Shown: positions 24,467 through 34,193 of the stretch, piece by piece
Numbering within the stretch: the stretch's first letter is position 1
How the letters are laid out: every line of letters starts with the position of its first letter
Assembly: GCF_005497185.1 (NCBI RefSeq)
Contig: NZ_RJTN01000005.1
Location: 130,953 to 194,952 of the forward strand
DNA length: 64,000 bases
Direction: 5' to 3'
DNA from: Pectobacterium polonicum
GTDB taxonomy: Bacteria > Pseudomonadota > Gammaproteobacteria > Enterobacterales > Enterobacteriaceae
The notes under the pieces: generated by a model
What the model was told of the DNA's origin: nothing
The model's input: the letters and a program-made list of their open reading frames with translations, nothing else
Databases searched by the model: none
Position numbers and translations under genes: made by a program

Positions 24467-26737
24467 TTAGAGGTCGTAAACCATAATAGTAACCATCGAA
24501 GGAGTGATAATACCGTCCGTGTTGTTATCTGACACACAAACCGAGATATGGCTGTTATCAAGAAAATCCGCATGTGCAATAGAACCAAACCGCTGATTAA
24601 CAAAATTCTTGCGGCCATATACTTGAATAGGAATTGCAAAATATGCGCTTAATTCAGACTCGGCATAAGCAATGATGGGTACCCGGGGATTTGAAACTGG
24701 AGTGTCTAACTCCACGTTCATCTGATAGTTCAGCCCATCAATATCAGCAACCTGTCCAATCGCGCGCATACCCACTTCACGGTAAACCAATCCCATAATA
24801 TAGAAAGATTTTTTTGAACCAGTCGCAATCCCGTGGTTGGGGTAATTTATTTCCCACATACCATTAGACGCATTCAGGCCATTGTCCATTGTGATCTTTG
24901 TTACAGGGAAACTTCCGGCCAGACGACGACGGACATATGGTGCACTGATAACATCAGTAAGGGTTGCATCAACCAAAACCATCTTTGTCATACCCAGTTC
25001 TACATAATATCCCTGATCCTGACGCGTAATGTAGCAACGTAATATGTTTGCATTCACCGCGGTGAATTCAACGCCAACACCATTCATTGGGGAAAATTGG
25101 CCTAATGCTTTCAACTTGAGGCCAAGGTTAAAGTTAATATCTGCCGAACCATCAAAGGCCACGCCGTTAATTTTGCGCGGTGTCGCTAATTTAGCCGCCG
25201 CAACAGCAGTTCCATTTGCAGATAATGCCCCAATGTCTCCCGCATTCAGCGCGATATCAGACGACAGCGCTTTTCCGTTTACCATCCGCCCCGATGGTAC
25301 ACGCCCGTTAGCGTTAGTATTAGCGTTAACTGCGGCAGTTGCAGCATTGTTAGCAACAGTAGTTGCAGAAGCTACGCGGGTGTCCGTTTCTGCCTTGGTG
25401 TAGGCTCCCACATCCCCAGCAGCGAGGCTAATATCAGCCGACAGCGCTTTTCCATTCACCATCCGTCCTGAAGGCACACGCCCGTTAGCGTTTGTGTTGG
25501 CATTCGTCGCGGATGTCGCTGCATTATTCGCAATCGCAGTTGCTGCCGTGACACGGGTATCTGTCTCTGCTTTGGTATAGGTACCCACATCAATCGCCGT
25601 AGGCGGATTCCGCGTATTATAATCACGACGCCACCCTGGAGAGTAATTATCACCATGATTAATATAAGTAAAATTGGCATTAGGTATCGCCCCGGCAGCG
25701 CTCACCGTTGAAGGTGTGGTTACGCGAATAGTTGTCGCACTTTCCACTCCGAATACTTCAATGACCGAACCCGCTAACTGGATATTACCAACACCCGTAT
25801 CTGTAATGATCTTATTATTCGCATAGCTCCAACTGCCTTTACATATCCAGTAAGGATGGTTAAATGCGCCCTGGTTCTTCAGCCAAGCAATGAAATCAGA
25901 GGTTTTCCACGCACCACTATCGCCACCAATATTTATCGCTCCGTGAAAAGCACGGGCAGCACCAATATTTTTAACAAACAGATTCTTATCCGCAATATCT
26001 GCACCGTTCTGATCTTTTGCCAGCTTTCCAGCTAATGCATTCAATACCGTCGTTGAGAATTGTGGATCATTCCCCAACGCATTGGCCAATTCCTGCAACG
26101 TATCCAGCGCCGCAGGTGAACCATTCACCAATGCGGCAACAGCCGCTTTAACAAATGCCGTTGTCGCTACCTGCGTATCATTAGATGCTTGCGCAGCCGT
26201 TGGAGCCGTCGGCTTACCCGTCAATACTGGGCTCGCTTTTGGTGCATATTGCGTATGTGGGTCAGCCGCTACGTTGTGCGCATTCAGTTTATTCGCAGCC
26301 TCTGCTTTTACATCAGCGATAGCATTCAACACCGTTGCCGAGAAATTGGGATCATTACCCAATGATTTCGCTAATTCCTGCAATGTATCCAATGCCGCAG
26401 GCGCACCATTAATGAGTGTAGCAACAACGGACTTAACAAATGCCGTCGTCGCAACCTGCTGACTATTGTTGTCGGTTGCAGGTGTTGGTGCTTTAGGCAT
26501 GCCGGTGAAGGTTGGGTTCGCCTTTGGCGCATATTGCGTATGCGGATCGGCGGCGGCGGCGTGTGTCGCCAGATCGCTGCCCGTTTTTTCCTGCTCTTTT
26601 TTCAAATAGCGGGTACGACTGGCCAGTTCTTTAGCCTGTCGGTTTGAAACACCATCCGGTCCACCTACGACCGGATCTGATGTTTCGATTTGGTAAATGC
26701 TGTCAACCCACTGTGGATTCTCTGACAAATTCGCCAT
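24467..26737 (-). CDS. H: Tailocin tail fibre (P2 gpH-like)
   Basis: A 756-residue fibre that recognises the target cell surface. The N-terminus MANLSENPQWVDSIYQIETS is the baseplate-attachment region found in P2/Mu-type fibres. Two internal repeats follow: DPHTQYAPKxNPxxTGxPxAPT with AALDTLQELAxxLGNDPxFS at about residues 60-150 and 158-240, then two copies of YTKAETDTRV...GRVPSGRMVNGKALS at about 380-500. The C-terminal ~200 residues, ending MVTIMVYDL, are the probable receptor-binding tip. The ATG at 26737 is used rather than an upstream TTG at 26743. No fibre-assembly chaperone or invertase gene is next to it. Confidence 0.9.
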   Translation of the reverse strand: MANLSENPQWVDSIYQIETSDPVVGGPDGVSNRQAKELASRTRYLKKEQEKTGSDLATHAAAADPHTQYAPKANPTFTGMPKAPTPATDNNSQQVATTAFVKSVVATLINGAPAALDTLQELAKSLGNDPNFSATVLNAIADVKAEAANKLNAHNVAADPHTQYAPKASPVLTGKPTAPTAAQASNDTQVATTAFVKAAVAALVNGSPAALDTLQELANALGNDPQFSTTVLNALAGKLAKDQNGADIADKNLFVKNIGAARAFHGAINIGGDSGAWKTSDFIAWLKNQGAFNHPYWICKGSWSYANNKIITDTGVGNIQLAGSVIEVFGVESATTIRVTTPSTVSAAGAIPNANFTYINHGDNYSPGWRRDYNTRNPPTAIDVGTYTKAETDTRVTAATAIANNAATSATNANTNANGRVPSGRMVNGKALSADISLAAGDVGAYTKAETDTRVASATTVANNAATAAVNANTNANGRVPSGRMVNGKALSSDIALNAGDIGALSANGTAVAAAKLATPRKINGVAFDGSADINFNLGLKLKALGQFSPMNGVGVEFTAVNANILRCYITRQDQGYYVELGMTKMVLVDATLTDVISAPYVRRRLAGSFPVTKITMDNGLNASNGMWEINYPNHGIATGSKKSFYIMGLVYREVGMRAIGQVADIDGLNYQMNVELDTPVSNPRVPIIAYAESELSAYFAIPIQVYGRKNFVNQRFGSIAHADFLDNSHISVCVSDNNTDGIITPSMVTIMVYDL

Positions 26738-26739
26738 AT

Positions 26740-27321
26740 TCAAGCGCTCCCATGATTGTAGTTACTGTCGTATATTGCCGTCCGGTTGTAGCGGATAGGC
26801 ACTTCCCAATATTCGATGCTGGCTAGGTGGCACCGTGCCGGGGCAAACATCCCAATGGCATTGCGCAGCATTCTGGCCTGATCGTTGGTAATCGGTTGTT
26901 TTAGCAGCACGCGATAAACCGCCCACGCCGCTTTGTCGCCGTGCACATAAAGGTTGTTGTAGGTGGTTTCGCCGTCGTAGCTCAGGCGGCCAATATTCTC
27001 GATCAGCGTGCTCTCGCCGAATCCGAAACGACGGATGATCTCTTTAATGCTCCAGGGCGTACCTTTGCTGCGATGCAGATCGATAGCGGCCTTGATCAGC
27101 GCACGTTTGGAGTCATCCGATTCAGCCAATTCCCAGCCGTCGCCAAACAACGAGAACTGTTCTGCCAGCCAGGGCAACACGCTGCCGTCAGCGATATCGA
27201 TCAGATAAACCAGCAAAGCATTCAAATCGATGTCATCAAAGCGGTCGGCCAATTCCGCCAGCGAACGAAAGCTGGCGTCAGCCGCCAACGGCGGTGGCAA
27301 CAGTTGTAGTGAATCAGCCAT
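26740..27321 (-). CDS. I: Baseplate protein gpI-like
   Basis: A 193-residue P2 gpI homologue that connects the baseplate to the tail fibres. It begins MADSLQLLPPPLAADASFRS and contains LPWLAEQFSLFGDGWELAES, typical of gpI. It overlaps gpJ by eight bases and ends just before the fibre ATG, so J, I and H are translationally packed. The start at 27321 is used, as the upstream frame extension lies in gpJ. Confidence 0.92.
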   Translation of the reverse strand: MADSLQLLPPPLAADASFRSLAELADRFDDIDLNALLVYLIDIADGSVLPWLAEQFSLFGDGWELAESDDSKRALIKAAIDLHRSKGTPWSIKEIIRRFGFGESTLIENIGRLSYDGETTYNNLYVHGDKAAWAVYRVLLKQPITNDQARMLRNAIGMFAPARCHLASIEYWEVPIRYNRTAIYDSNYNHGSA

Positions 27322-28417
27322 TCGACACCCCGACGACGCTGACATTGATGCCCGTACAGTTCGCCCATTCACTGTCATCAAGCACCATCAATGACGGCGA
27401 AACGAGCTCTACCTGATACACGCCGGGGATGGAAAGCGTGGCAATAATCTGGCTTGGGACAATGTCACGCCCCAACGTGGCGGTACGGGTTTCCACCCAG
27501 GCCTGCACCGCTTTTTCTGCAGCAGCCTGAACGACGCCAGCCTGTTCGCCGTTAAACAGCGTCAATTTGGCGCTGATGGCGTAATCCACCTGCGTGGGTG
27601 ATTTGGCGGAAACAAAATCCGTCAGTGGACGCACCTGTTCGTCGGAGCAAAAACTTTCCACCAGCGAAAGCATGCTGCTGTCCGGCAGGCCAGTGCTGAG
27701 CAACGGATAAAGCACCACTTCGCCCGGTTCGGGCGACATCACCGCGACATCGACAATGTTTTGGTGTGCCCGCATCGCATGGAAGCGATATGCCAGTTTC
27801 GATCCCGCCGTACTGAACGATTCCGGTGCCAGTTGAACACGTTCACGCAGGCGATCATCATCTTCCTCGGCGGAACCGCCGCTGCTCTTGGTGATATTGA
27901 CGACGCTTAAATCACTGTCGCCAATCTCATCCAGCAGAGTACTGATCTGAGCAGGCAGCCAGTCATTGCCCACATCGCCACTTTCGGTACAGGTCGCCAG
28001 CACGGTGACCCCGCTGCCGCTCGCTCTCAGCAGCGCGTCGCTGTCGGTGGTGAAAATCACGCTGTCTGATGCGCTAACGCGAGTACCCGCAGGAATCAGC
28101 AGATCGCTGACTAACGGCGTTTCAGGGGTAAAGCGAAGTTCTGCACGCGCTGGCTGCGCCGCCAAACGATAGACGCCGACCAGTTCTGCCAGATAATCCA
28201 GCATCGGTGCACGCGCAAACGCAACCAGGTTCTGCTTGGCGGCTTCCTGGACCGCACTACGCAATAAAGTTTCCCGGTAGGCAAAGAGGTTAATCAGCAG
28301 GCGTTCGGCCTGCGCCGGATAGAGTGTTTTCCCCGAATCAGCTTCATATTTCGCGATCATTTCGGCGGTAATCTTCGCCGCATCACGTTCAATAAAATTG
28401 GGTTCTGTCAGCGCCAT
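27314..28417 (-). CDS. J: Baseplate wedge protein gpJ-like
   Basis: A 367-residue Baseplate_J family protein; this is the structural wedge protein of contractile tails (T4 gp6 / P2 gpJ). Markers are NLFAYRETLLRSAVQEAA near residue 50 and the LLIPAGTRVSASDSVIFTT strand segment, followed by AEEDDDRLRERVQLAPES. The start overlaps the end of gpW by ten bases. Length is close to that of P2 gpJ. Confidence 0.94.
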   Translation of the reverse strand: MALTEPNFIERDAAKITAEMIAKYEADSGKTLYPAQAERLLINLFAYRETLLRSAVQEAAKQNLVAFARAPMLDYLAELVGVYRLAAQPARAELRFTPETPLVSDLLIPAGTRVSASDSVIFTTDSDALLRASGSGVTVLATCTESGDVGNDWLPAQISTLLDEIGDSDLSVVNITKSSGGSAEEDDDRLRERVQLAPESFSTAGSKLAYRFHAMRAHQNIVDVAVMSPEPGEVVLYPLLSTGLPDSSMLSLVESFCSDEQVRPLTDFVSAKSPTQVDYAISAKLTLFNGEQAGVVQAAAEKAVQAWVETRTATLGRDIVPSQIIATLSIPGVYQVELVSPSLMVLDDSEWANCTGINVSVVGVSNG

Positions 28418-28755
28418 AACAACTCCGTGGTCTGTGTCGCGCCATTAGCGGTCTTCCAGCTAACGTGCAGCGTCAGGTGAGCCCCATTCACAGAAGGTTT
28501 AACCGCCAGTAGCTGGCAGCGAGGTTCCCATCGTTTGATCGCTTCTACCGATTCCCTGACGACATGCGGAATCGCACGATCGATCGGATAATCGAGATAC
28601 AGATGTAGATTGCTACCAAAGTCAGGCCGATGTGGGTCGCTGCCGCAGGGTGTCCGCAGGATGATGTGAATCGCCTGCATGATATCTGCCGTTCCTTCGA
28701 CGATGTCGCCGGGACGTTGCAGCGCCGGTTGCCAAAAAACAGATTGAGTTTTCAT
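28408..28755 (-). CDS. W: Baseplate protein gpW/gp25-like
   Basis: A 115-residue member of the GPW/gp25 family, which plugs the baseplate hub to the sheath and initiates sheath assembly. The core motif LRTPCGSDPHRPDFGSNL and the following LDYPID and WEPRCQL are characteristic. It lies 58 bases after gpV and overlaps gpJ, so it is in the VWJI module. Length matches the P2 protein. Confidence 0.94.
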   Translation of the reverse strand: MKTQSVFWQPALQRPGDIVEGTADIMQAIHIILRTPCGSDPHRPDFGSNLHLYLDYPIDRAIPHVVRESVEAIKRWEPRCQLLAVKPSVNGAHLTLHVSWKTANGATQTTELLWR

Positions 28756-28813
28756 AGGGGGCTATTGTCGCCCCCGGTGAGAGAAAGGAATATTAAAGCG
28801 GTTTAGGGAAACG

Positions 28814-29395
28814 TTAGTGCGAGTGGTGATTGGAGTTGCCGCCAGCATCCATGACGCTGCCGCTGGCACTGACGTTGCCGGAGATACTGACATCACCGCT
28901 GAGGCTGGCACCGCCGGAACCGGACATCCCGCTCTCGTAGGTGAGTTGCCCTTGCACCAGTAGCTTGCCCGTCACCGTCGTTTCTGGCGCATTAATGGTG
29001 ACCCGCTGGGCGTTAACCACCACGTCAGCACCGCTGCTAATCGCAATATGCTGCACGCCGCCGTTGATCGTTAACGTATGCGTTAGACGATCGTATTCAA
29101 TATGTGCGCCGTCAGCGAACGTTACCGCCCTTTTGTCCTTATTTGCCAGCATTGGCACATCAACGGCGGAGTAAATCGCCCCTAGCACTAGGCCATCTTC
29201 GCCGTTGCCGTCCAGCAGAACTTCGACCTGCTCGCCAATATCCGGCAACCAATAATCCTTATTATTCTGCGTATTACGCTGTAATACCGGAAGCCAGGCC
29301 GTACGCAGATTATCGCACTCTGGTAGACGAACGCGCACCATGACGCGAACCTCATCTACCGCACTGATCGTGCCAATTCGACGAAATAAACTCAT
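28814..29395 (-). CDS. V: Baseplate central spike gpV-like
   Basis: A 193-residue spike protein that pierces the target outer membrane. The N-terminal OB-fold region (LFRRIGTISAVDEVRVMVRV) is followed by DIGEQVEVLLDGNGEDGLVL and a beta-helix-forming C-terminus rich in Gly and Ser (LSGDVSISGNVSASGSV). It ends NSNHHSH; P2-type spikes use such an HxH motif to bind an iron ion at the apex. Its start overlaps the stop of the D-like gene by four bases. Confidence 0.94.
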   Translation of the reverse strand: MSLFRRIGTISAVDEVRVMVRVRLPECDNLRTAWLPVLQRNTQNNKDYWLPDIGEQVEVLLDGNGEDGLVLGAIYSAVDVPMLANKDKRAVTFADGAHIEYDRLTHTLTINGGVQHIAISSGADVVVNAQRVTINAPETTVTGKLLVQGQLTYESGMSGSGGASLSGDVSISGNVSASGSVMDAGGNSNHHSH

Positions 29396-30552
29396 AAACC
29401 TATATCCTTTTTACTCTTGACCGTCTGTGTTGTCTGGCTGCCATCCGGGTGGTAAGTCACCAGCGTTTTTCCGCCGTCCGATTTCCGCTTGCCCGCCGTA
29501 ATTGGCCCGCGAATCAACCCAATCTCCGTGGTGTAGCCACTGCCACGTTCCAGAGCATGGCGAGCCGATTCGATCAACCAATGGCCAGAAAGTTGGCCGA
29601 ACGACACCAGCTCTACTTTATTACCCGCCGCCAACTGTGGGCTGCCCATCAGCGTCATCGACCCCTTTTGTTGCTTTTCGTTGTGCGCATCCAATGCGGC
29701 ATCCGTTTTCATCCTCGCTCCAGAAGCATCCGCCGCGCGCACGTTAACTTTTAACGTATCCGCACTGGTCTCAGCACCGGCAGGCTTCATTTCGTTGTTC
29801 GCGCCACCGTTGGCTTCATAAACCATCAGTTTCTTTTCACTCCCTTTCTGATACTTCGTCTTGGCGTTTTTATAGACGTGGCTGATCGTGTCGCTCAGTG
29901 AAAAACGCGCGACGTCCGTTGGCTTAATTTGTCGAACAGACGCCTGATTGCGCAGCGTCGCCAGATGGGAAAAAATCAGATGGTCGCTGACCACCTTCAC
30001 GACATAGCCATATTCACTGGCGAGCCGCTTTAGAAAAGCAACATCGGTTTCCGCATATTGCGTAACGCGATCGATCTTGATGATTTGAATCTTCCCTACC
30101 AGCATCAACTGATGCTTTTTCGCGATACGTGTCGCAATCGCGGCTAACGTTGTATCTTCAAAACCGCGGTTTGATTTGGTTCTCAATGCACGATTGACCG
30201 ATGTCGCGACGCCGCGAATCATTACTTCGCTAGGCGGTGAACTCACCTCAATTTCATCAATCGAGAAAGTGCCGCAGTCAAACAGCATTTCACCGAGATA
30301 CCCTAGCTTGAGCGATAACGTATCGCCCGTACCGGGATACCACTTATCCATCCAGCGGCCATCTGTATCATCGAGCCTAACCTCGATCGAATCCGATTCA
30401 TTCTTGATGCTATCGGTATACGTCACGCTGGTAACATACGGTGCGATATCATTGGTGATGTCTTTTTGCTGATACCACAGGGTAAACGCCGGTTGCAGTA
30501 CTTCCGACACCGCAGGAGAGATCAGCTTGAGTTCTTCCGTTAACGCAGCCAT
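29392..30552 (-). CDS. D: Baseplate hub, phage late control D-like
   Basis: A 386-residue hub protein of the 'late control D' family, structurally like T4 gp27. It starts MAALTEELKLISPAVSEVLQ and has TYTDSIKNESDSIEVRLDDT and LKRLASEYGYVVKVVSDHLI. It forms the trimeric hub that carries the V spike. It overlaps gpX by 13 bases and gpV by four bases, placing it firmly in the same operon. In P2 the D gene ends the FETUD operon; here VWJIH follows it. Confidence 0.92.
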   Translation of the reverse strand: MAALTEELKLISPAVSEVLQPAFTLWYQQKDITNDIAPYVTSVTYTDSIKNESDSIEVRLDDTDGRWMDKWYPGTGDTLSLKLGYLGEMLFDCGTFSIDEIEVSSPPSEVMIRGVATSVNRALRTKSNRGFEDTTLAAIATRIAKKHQLMLVGKIQIIKIDRVTQYAETDVAFLKRLASEYGYVVKVVSDHLIFSHLATLRNQASVRQIKPTDVARFSLSDTISHVYKNAKTKYQKGSEKKLMVYEANGGANNEMKPAGAETSADTLKVNVRAADASGARMKTDAALDAHNEKQQKGSMTLMGSPQLAAGNKVELVSFGQLSGHWLIESARHALERGSGYTTEIGLIRGPITAGKRKSDGGKTLVTYHPDGSQTTQTVKSKKDIGL

Positions 30553-30752
30553 GGTGGGGTGTCCTCCGCTTTACTGGCCTCTGCCTGTTCAATAATCGGA
30601 ATCAGCACCACCACACCCGATGGCAACAGCGGCACGATGGGGATATGCGGGTTAGCCGCAATGATCCGCGGATAGCCGAGCGGATCGCCGTAATACAGGT
30701 AGGACAAGGTATCCCAGCGTTCGCCCTGTGTAGTGATATGTTCAAGGTGCAT
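30540..30752 (-). CDS. X: Tail protein gpX-like (LysM-like)
   Basis: A 70-residue protein of the phage tail protein X family, beginning MHLEHITTQGERWDTLSYLY and containing GDPLGYPRIIAANPHIP, a LysM-like fold. It helps attach the hub to the tail tube, as T4 gp53-like proteins do. The ATG at 30752 has GAGGG nine bases upstream. It overlaps the end of the U gene and the start of D. Confidence 0.9.
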   Translation of the reverse strand: MHLEHITTQGERWDTLSYLYYGDPLGYPRIIAANPHIPIVPLLPSGVVVLIPIIEQAEASKAEDTPPWLR

Positions 30753-31671
30753 ATGCTTCAACCCTCTTCACGATTTCCGCCGTCAGTTTGCTCAGCGCAG
30801 GTTCAGCGCCTTTAAATGTGTCGCTCGCGGCATCAACATGTTTGCTGATGGCTTCCAGCTTCTCGATAACATTTTTGCTGTCGACGTCCTGCAACAAGGC
30901 GGCAACTTGCTTGACCTGTTTCAGCATTTCATTCGCCGCTTTATTAACCGCTGTAATTTCAGGCATCATCTTCTCTGCCTGAACCGCTGTATCAGATATG
31001 GCCTCTGCCGCTTTTTTAAACGCCGGTTCCACCTCACTTAACGGCGTCAATACATTCCCGACTTGTGTTAGCAGTCCGGGAATTTGCAACAGCGCAGTTT
31101 CGGGATTGTTTTTCATCCGTTTTACAATCTGCACGGTGGTTCTCGCCGCCTTAACGGCAGACTGCGCCTTCTTGGCATACGTGACAGCCGTGCGTAGTGA
31201 AGCTGCAAAATTGCTCACTTTATCGACTGCTTTGGTGATGGCGCTGACGTTAGGAACAGGGGTTTCTATCGCTGGCGGCTTGAGCGGATTCTTCGGATCG
31301 CCAATGTATTCTCGCAGCGTTAGCTCGGCATTCATGGCCAATACGTTGCCCTTCGCGTCAGTATGCTGGCTGGTCGAGGTCAGTGCCGTAATCACAAACC
31401 AGCCGCGATAATCCCCATTGCCGAAGACTAACGCCATTGCCTGATGCGCCCGCATCGCCTCAGCCAACCGCTTCAGCTCCGTATCGGGCGTGCAGTACTG
31501 CTTGTGAAACACGAGACTAATATTAATCTCGTCCAGCTTCGCGCCGATGAACTGCAGGCCGGGTTTACCTTCAATGCGGCCATGCTCGGCATAATCTGCA
31601 CCGAATGACGAATTAAAGCCGTCCCAGTAGGCGGTCACTTTAAATTCAATATTTCCTAATACTGCAAACAT
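30742..31671 (-). CDS. U: gpU-like tail protein with long coiled-coil extension
   Basis: A 309-residue protein. Residues 1-130 match P2 gpU (FAVLGNIEFKVTAYWDGFNS and VFHKQYCTPDTELKRLAEAM); P2 gpU itself is only about 160 residues. The remaining ~175 residues are an Ala-, Lys- and Val-rich helical region (ITKAVDKVSNFAASLRTAV and NEMLKQVKQVAALLQDV) that should form a long coiled coil. The extension may reach along or around the tape measure. It overlaps T by one base and X by 11 bases. Confidence 0.88.
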   Translation of the reverse strand: MFAVLGNIEFKVTAYWDGFNSSFGADYAEHGRIEGKPGLQFIGAKLDEINISLVFHKQYCTPDTELKRLAEAMRAHQAMALVFGNGDYRGWFVITALTSTSQHTDAKGNVLAMNAELTLREYIGDPKNPLKPPAIETPVPNVSAITKAVDKVSNFAASLRTAVTYAKKAQSAVKAARTTVQIVKRMKNNPETALLQIPGLLTQVGNVLTPLSEVEPAFKKAAEAISDTAVQAEKMMPEITAVNKAANEMLKQVKQVAALLQDVDSKNVIEKLEAISKHVDAASDTFKGAEPALSKLTAEIVKRVEAYAP

Positions 31672-34172
31672 CAGGCGTACCCCCTGCGCTCACGCTGGGT
31701 GAGCAGCTTGTTCAACATATTTTCCAGTTCATTCATGCTAAGCGTCAGCGTCTTCGTCATTTCAGGCGTTGGCGCTGCCTTCTGGCCGTTGAGATAAATG
31801 GTGGGTGAGAAAGCGACCTGAACACGCTCGGAAGAAGCCGCACTAACGAGCTTGCCTTTCGCTCCTCCGGCTGGGGAGGTCATTGCGACACGTTGTTGCG
31901 GCGTTGGCGCAGTGCCCTTTTCAGCAATAGGTTCATGTAGCGACAATGCAGATATCGGCGTAGGTTTTAGAACTGGCGGGGCTACAGCACTGGCAGCCAC
32001 AGATTGACCGCTAGCTTCGATAGACACGGTTTTCGAACCCATACCCAAAAAGTCTTTAACGCCATCGGGAATAAACTCCACCATTTTGTTAAAAGTGCCA
32101 GAGACTTTCGGAAATTCACTCGACAATGCGTTCACAAACGCATCAATGCATAGTCGCCCCACCTCACTTAAACGTTCAGGTAACTTATTTCCTAACTCAT
32201 TAACATCTTTAGCCCAGGTTGAATACCACGTACCAAATGGCGACCAATCAACCAGAACAGCGAGAACACCCGCCACGCCTCCAGACATTCCATCTTTGAG
32301 ATCGGCCCAAAATGCTTTGAGATCCGCCCACAAATTTTTCAAGAAAGCGCCAATTTTTTCCCGATAGCGGTAGACCAGTATCCCAATAATACTTAATGCA
32401 ATAATCGCCCAACCCACTGGCGTCGTCAGCAGCATACTCCCCAGAGACAAAACAGCTCGGCCCGCCATCATCAAGCCGCTACGTAACACACCGCCAAGCA
32501 TGCGTGCTAATGTCCCGGCTCCACCAACCAGCCAGTTCAATGCCGCTCCAAGCCCCTGTAAGAATCCTGTTGTTCTTAGCCCTGCGGAAAATAGTTGCCA
32601 GCCCGTCTTAATCTGTAAAATACCGTCCTTGAATGCCTGAAACGAAGATAACAGCGTGCGAATCCCCTGCCTCGCGCCACTCACCGCTTTCCCGAACATA
32701 AAGAAACTCGCAACGGTCACCACAATGCCGCGAACCAGTTCAGGGTTCGCGGCCGTCCAGGTCACCAGTTGATCCAAAATAGGAATCAATATGTCGCTCA
32801 AGGAAACCAATACTGGCGTCAGCGCTTCACCCACATTGAGTGCAATATTCACCACTGACGTTGTCATTTTCTGCCAGCGTCCGGTCAATGTGTCATTCTG
32901 CTGGGCTAAGTCGAGCCCCAGCGTTTGCGTGGCTGCCGGGCTGTCCATTCTCTGTTGGTTCGCTTGATAGCTCTGCCAGTTCTGCTTCATCGACATCGCA
33001 TGATTGACGGCTTCTGGCGTACGGAACACCTCCTGCAACCCGTAGCGCTGCATTAAACTTTGCTGTGCGTCTGCGTTGCCCGCTTTACTGGCCTTATCCC
33101 ACAGTTGCTGGAATTGACTGCCTTTGCTGTCGATGAATCGGTTACTAATCTGAACCGCAGCGTCGTACTGTGAATATCCACCTTTCATGTAGCTTTTTAG
33201 TGACGCGTTATAATCTACGCCCGCGTTGTAGTAGCTGTCGGCAATGTCGGTTCGTCCCACCGAATTCATGAAACTCCCCAGCCGAGCAGCTGTGTTCGCT
33301 TCCGTATCCGCACCTTTTGTCGCGCTCAAACTGGAAACCAATTGGCTCAGCGCCTGATTACCCGTCGCCCCCATCGCCGTAAATCCTGGAGCCAGCGCAG
33401 TCGCGTATTGTGTCATCGACGCCATGGAGAAACCCTGTTTAGTGCCCGCCAGCATGCGGGAGAAGGATTCCTCCAGCGCCTTCGCGCCTTTCAGGTTAAA
33501 CACGTCATCCAACGTGACCGAAAGTTCTGTAAGATCGGACAACGCCGCGCCGGATGCCGTTGAGGTTTTCCCCAACACTGCCGCAACATCCGTTGCCTGC
33601 TGCTGCGACATTCTGTTATCAAGCAGTTGTCCGGCACTGCTGAGCAACGCATCCGGCGTTTGGTTCACCTGTTGAGAATATTGACGCAGGCGCTGCCCCA
33701 TCTCTTTTTCTTGCTCGCTCGACATCCCATGTGCAACGCTGATATCACGCAATTGCGCCTCAAATGACGCATAGCGTGTGACCGACGCCACAATAGGTGC
33801 CATCACTGAACCAAATGTCTCCTTTATTTCCTGGAAGCTTTCGGTGCGTTCGGCATGACTCTCACGTAGCGTTTCCTTACGTGACTGACTGCTCGCCAGC
33901 CGCTCCTGATTGATTTCCAGTTCAAGCCGCGACTGATTTAATTGGGATACGGTTTGTGTGCAAACAGCACCGAAACGCTCCAACGACTGGTTTAACTGAG
34001 ACACAATTTGCGTGCTAATAGCGCCAAAGCGCTCCAGCGACTGATTAAACTGCCGCTGCCGCTCCTGCGCTTGTTTGAGGCTATCGCTAAGTGGCTGCAG
34101 CGATTTTTTTGTGTCATCCAGCGTGGCGCCAAACACTCTGCCCAGCATGACACCATTTAAAAGCATATCCAC
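31671..34172 (-). CDS. T: Tail tape measure protein gpT-like
   Basis: An 833-residue tape measure protein whose length sets the tail length. The first ~130 residues are coiled coil, with a tandem repeat (NQSLERFGAISTQIVSQL then NQSLERFGAVCTQTVSQL) at about residues 42-78. The middle has the P2 T domain with YASFEAQLRDISVAHGMSSE and about three hydrophobic segments near residues 560-630 (GWAIIALSIIGILVY), which enter the target membrane. The C-terminus is basic. Its size is similar to P2 gpT, so the tail length is expected to be near that of P2. Confidence 0.92.
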   Translation of the reverse strand: MDMLLNGVMLGRVFGATLDDTKKSLQPLSDSLKQAQERQRQFNQSLERFGAISTQIVSQLNQSLERFGAVCTQTVSQLNQSRLELEINQERLASSQSRKETLRESHAERTESFQEIKETFGSVMAPIVASVTRYASFEAQLRDISVAHGMSSEQEKEMGQRLRQYSQQVNQTPDALLSSAGQLLDNRMSQQQATDVAAVLGKTSTASGAALSDLTELSVTLDDVFNLKGAKALEESFSRMLAGTKQGFSMASMTQYATALAPGFTAMGATGNQALSQLVSSLSATKGADTEANTAARLGSFMNSVGRTDIADSYYNAGVDYNASLKSYMKGGYSQYDAAVQISNRFIDSKGSQFQQLWDKASKAGNADAQQSLMQRYGLQEVFRTPEAVNHAMSMKQNWQSYQANQQRMDSPAATQTLGLDLAQQNDTLTGRWQKMTTSVVNIALNVGEALTPVLVSLSDILIPILDQLVTWTAANPELVRGIVVTVASFFMFGKAVSGARQGIRTLLSSFQAFKDGILQIKTGWQLFSAGLRTTGFLQGLGAALNWLVGGAGTLARMLGGVLRSGLMMAGRAVLSLGSMLLTTPVGWAIIALSIIGILVYRYREKIGAFLKNLWADLKAFWADLKDGMSGGVAGVLAVLVDWSPFGTWYSTWAKDVNELGNKLPERLSEVGRLCIDAFVNALSSEFPKVSGTFNKMVEFIPDGVKDFLGMGSKTVSIEASGQSVAASAVAPPVLKPTPISALSLHEPIAEKGTAPTPQQRVAMTSPAGGAKGKLVSAASSERVQVAFSPTIYLNGQKAAPTPEMTKTLTLSMNELENMLNKLLTQRERRGYA

Positions 34173-34193
34173 GGTTCACTCTCATTCAGAAAA

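Noticed and set aside
24467-26743. Fibre repeats as a CRISPR array or invertible element
   Set aside because: The repeats are long in-frame protein-coding duplications in direct orientation; there is no spacer pattern, inverted pair or invertase.
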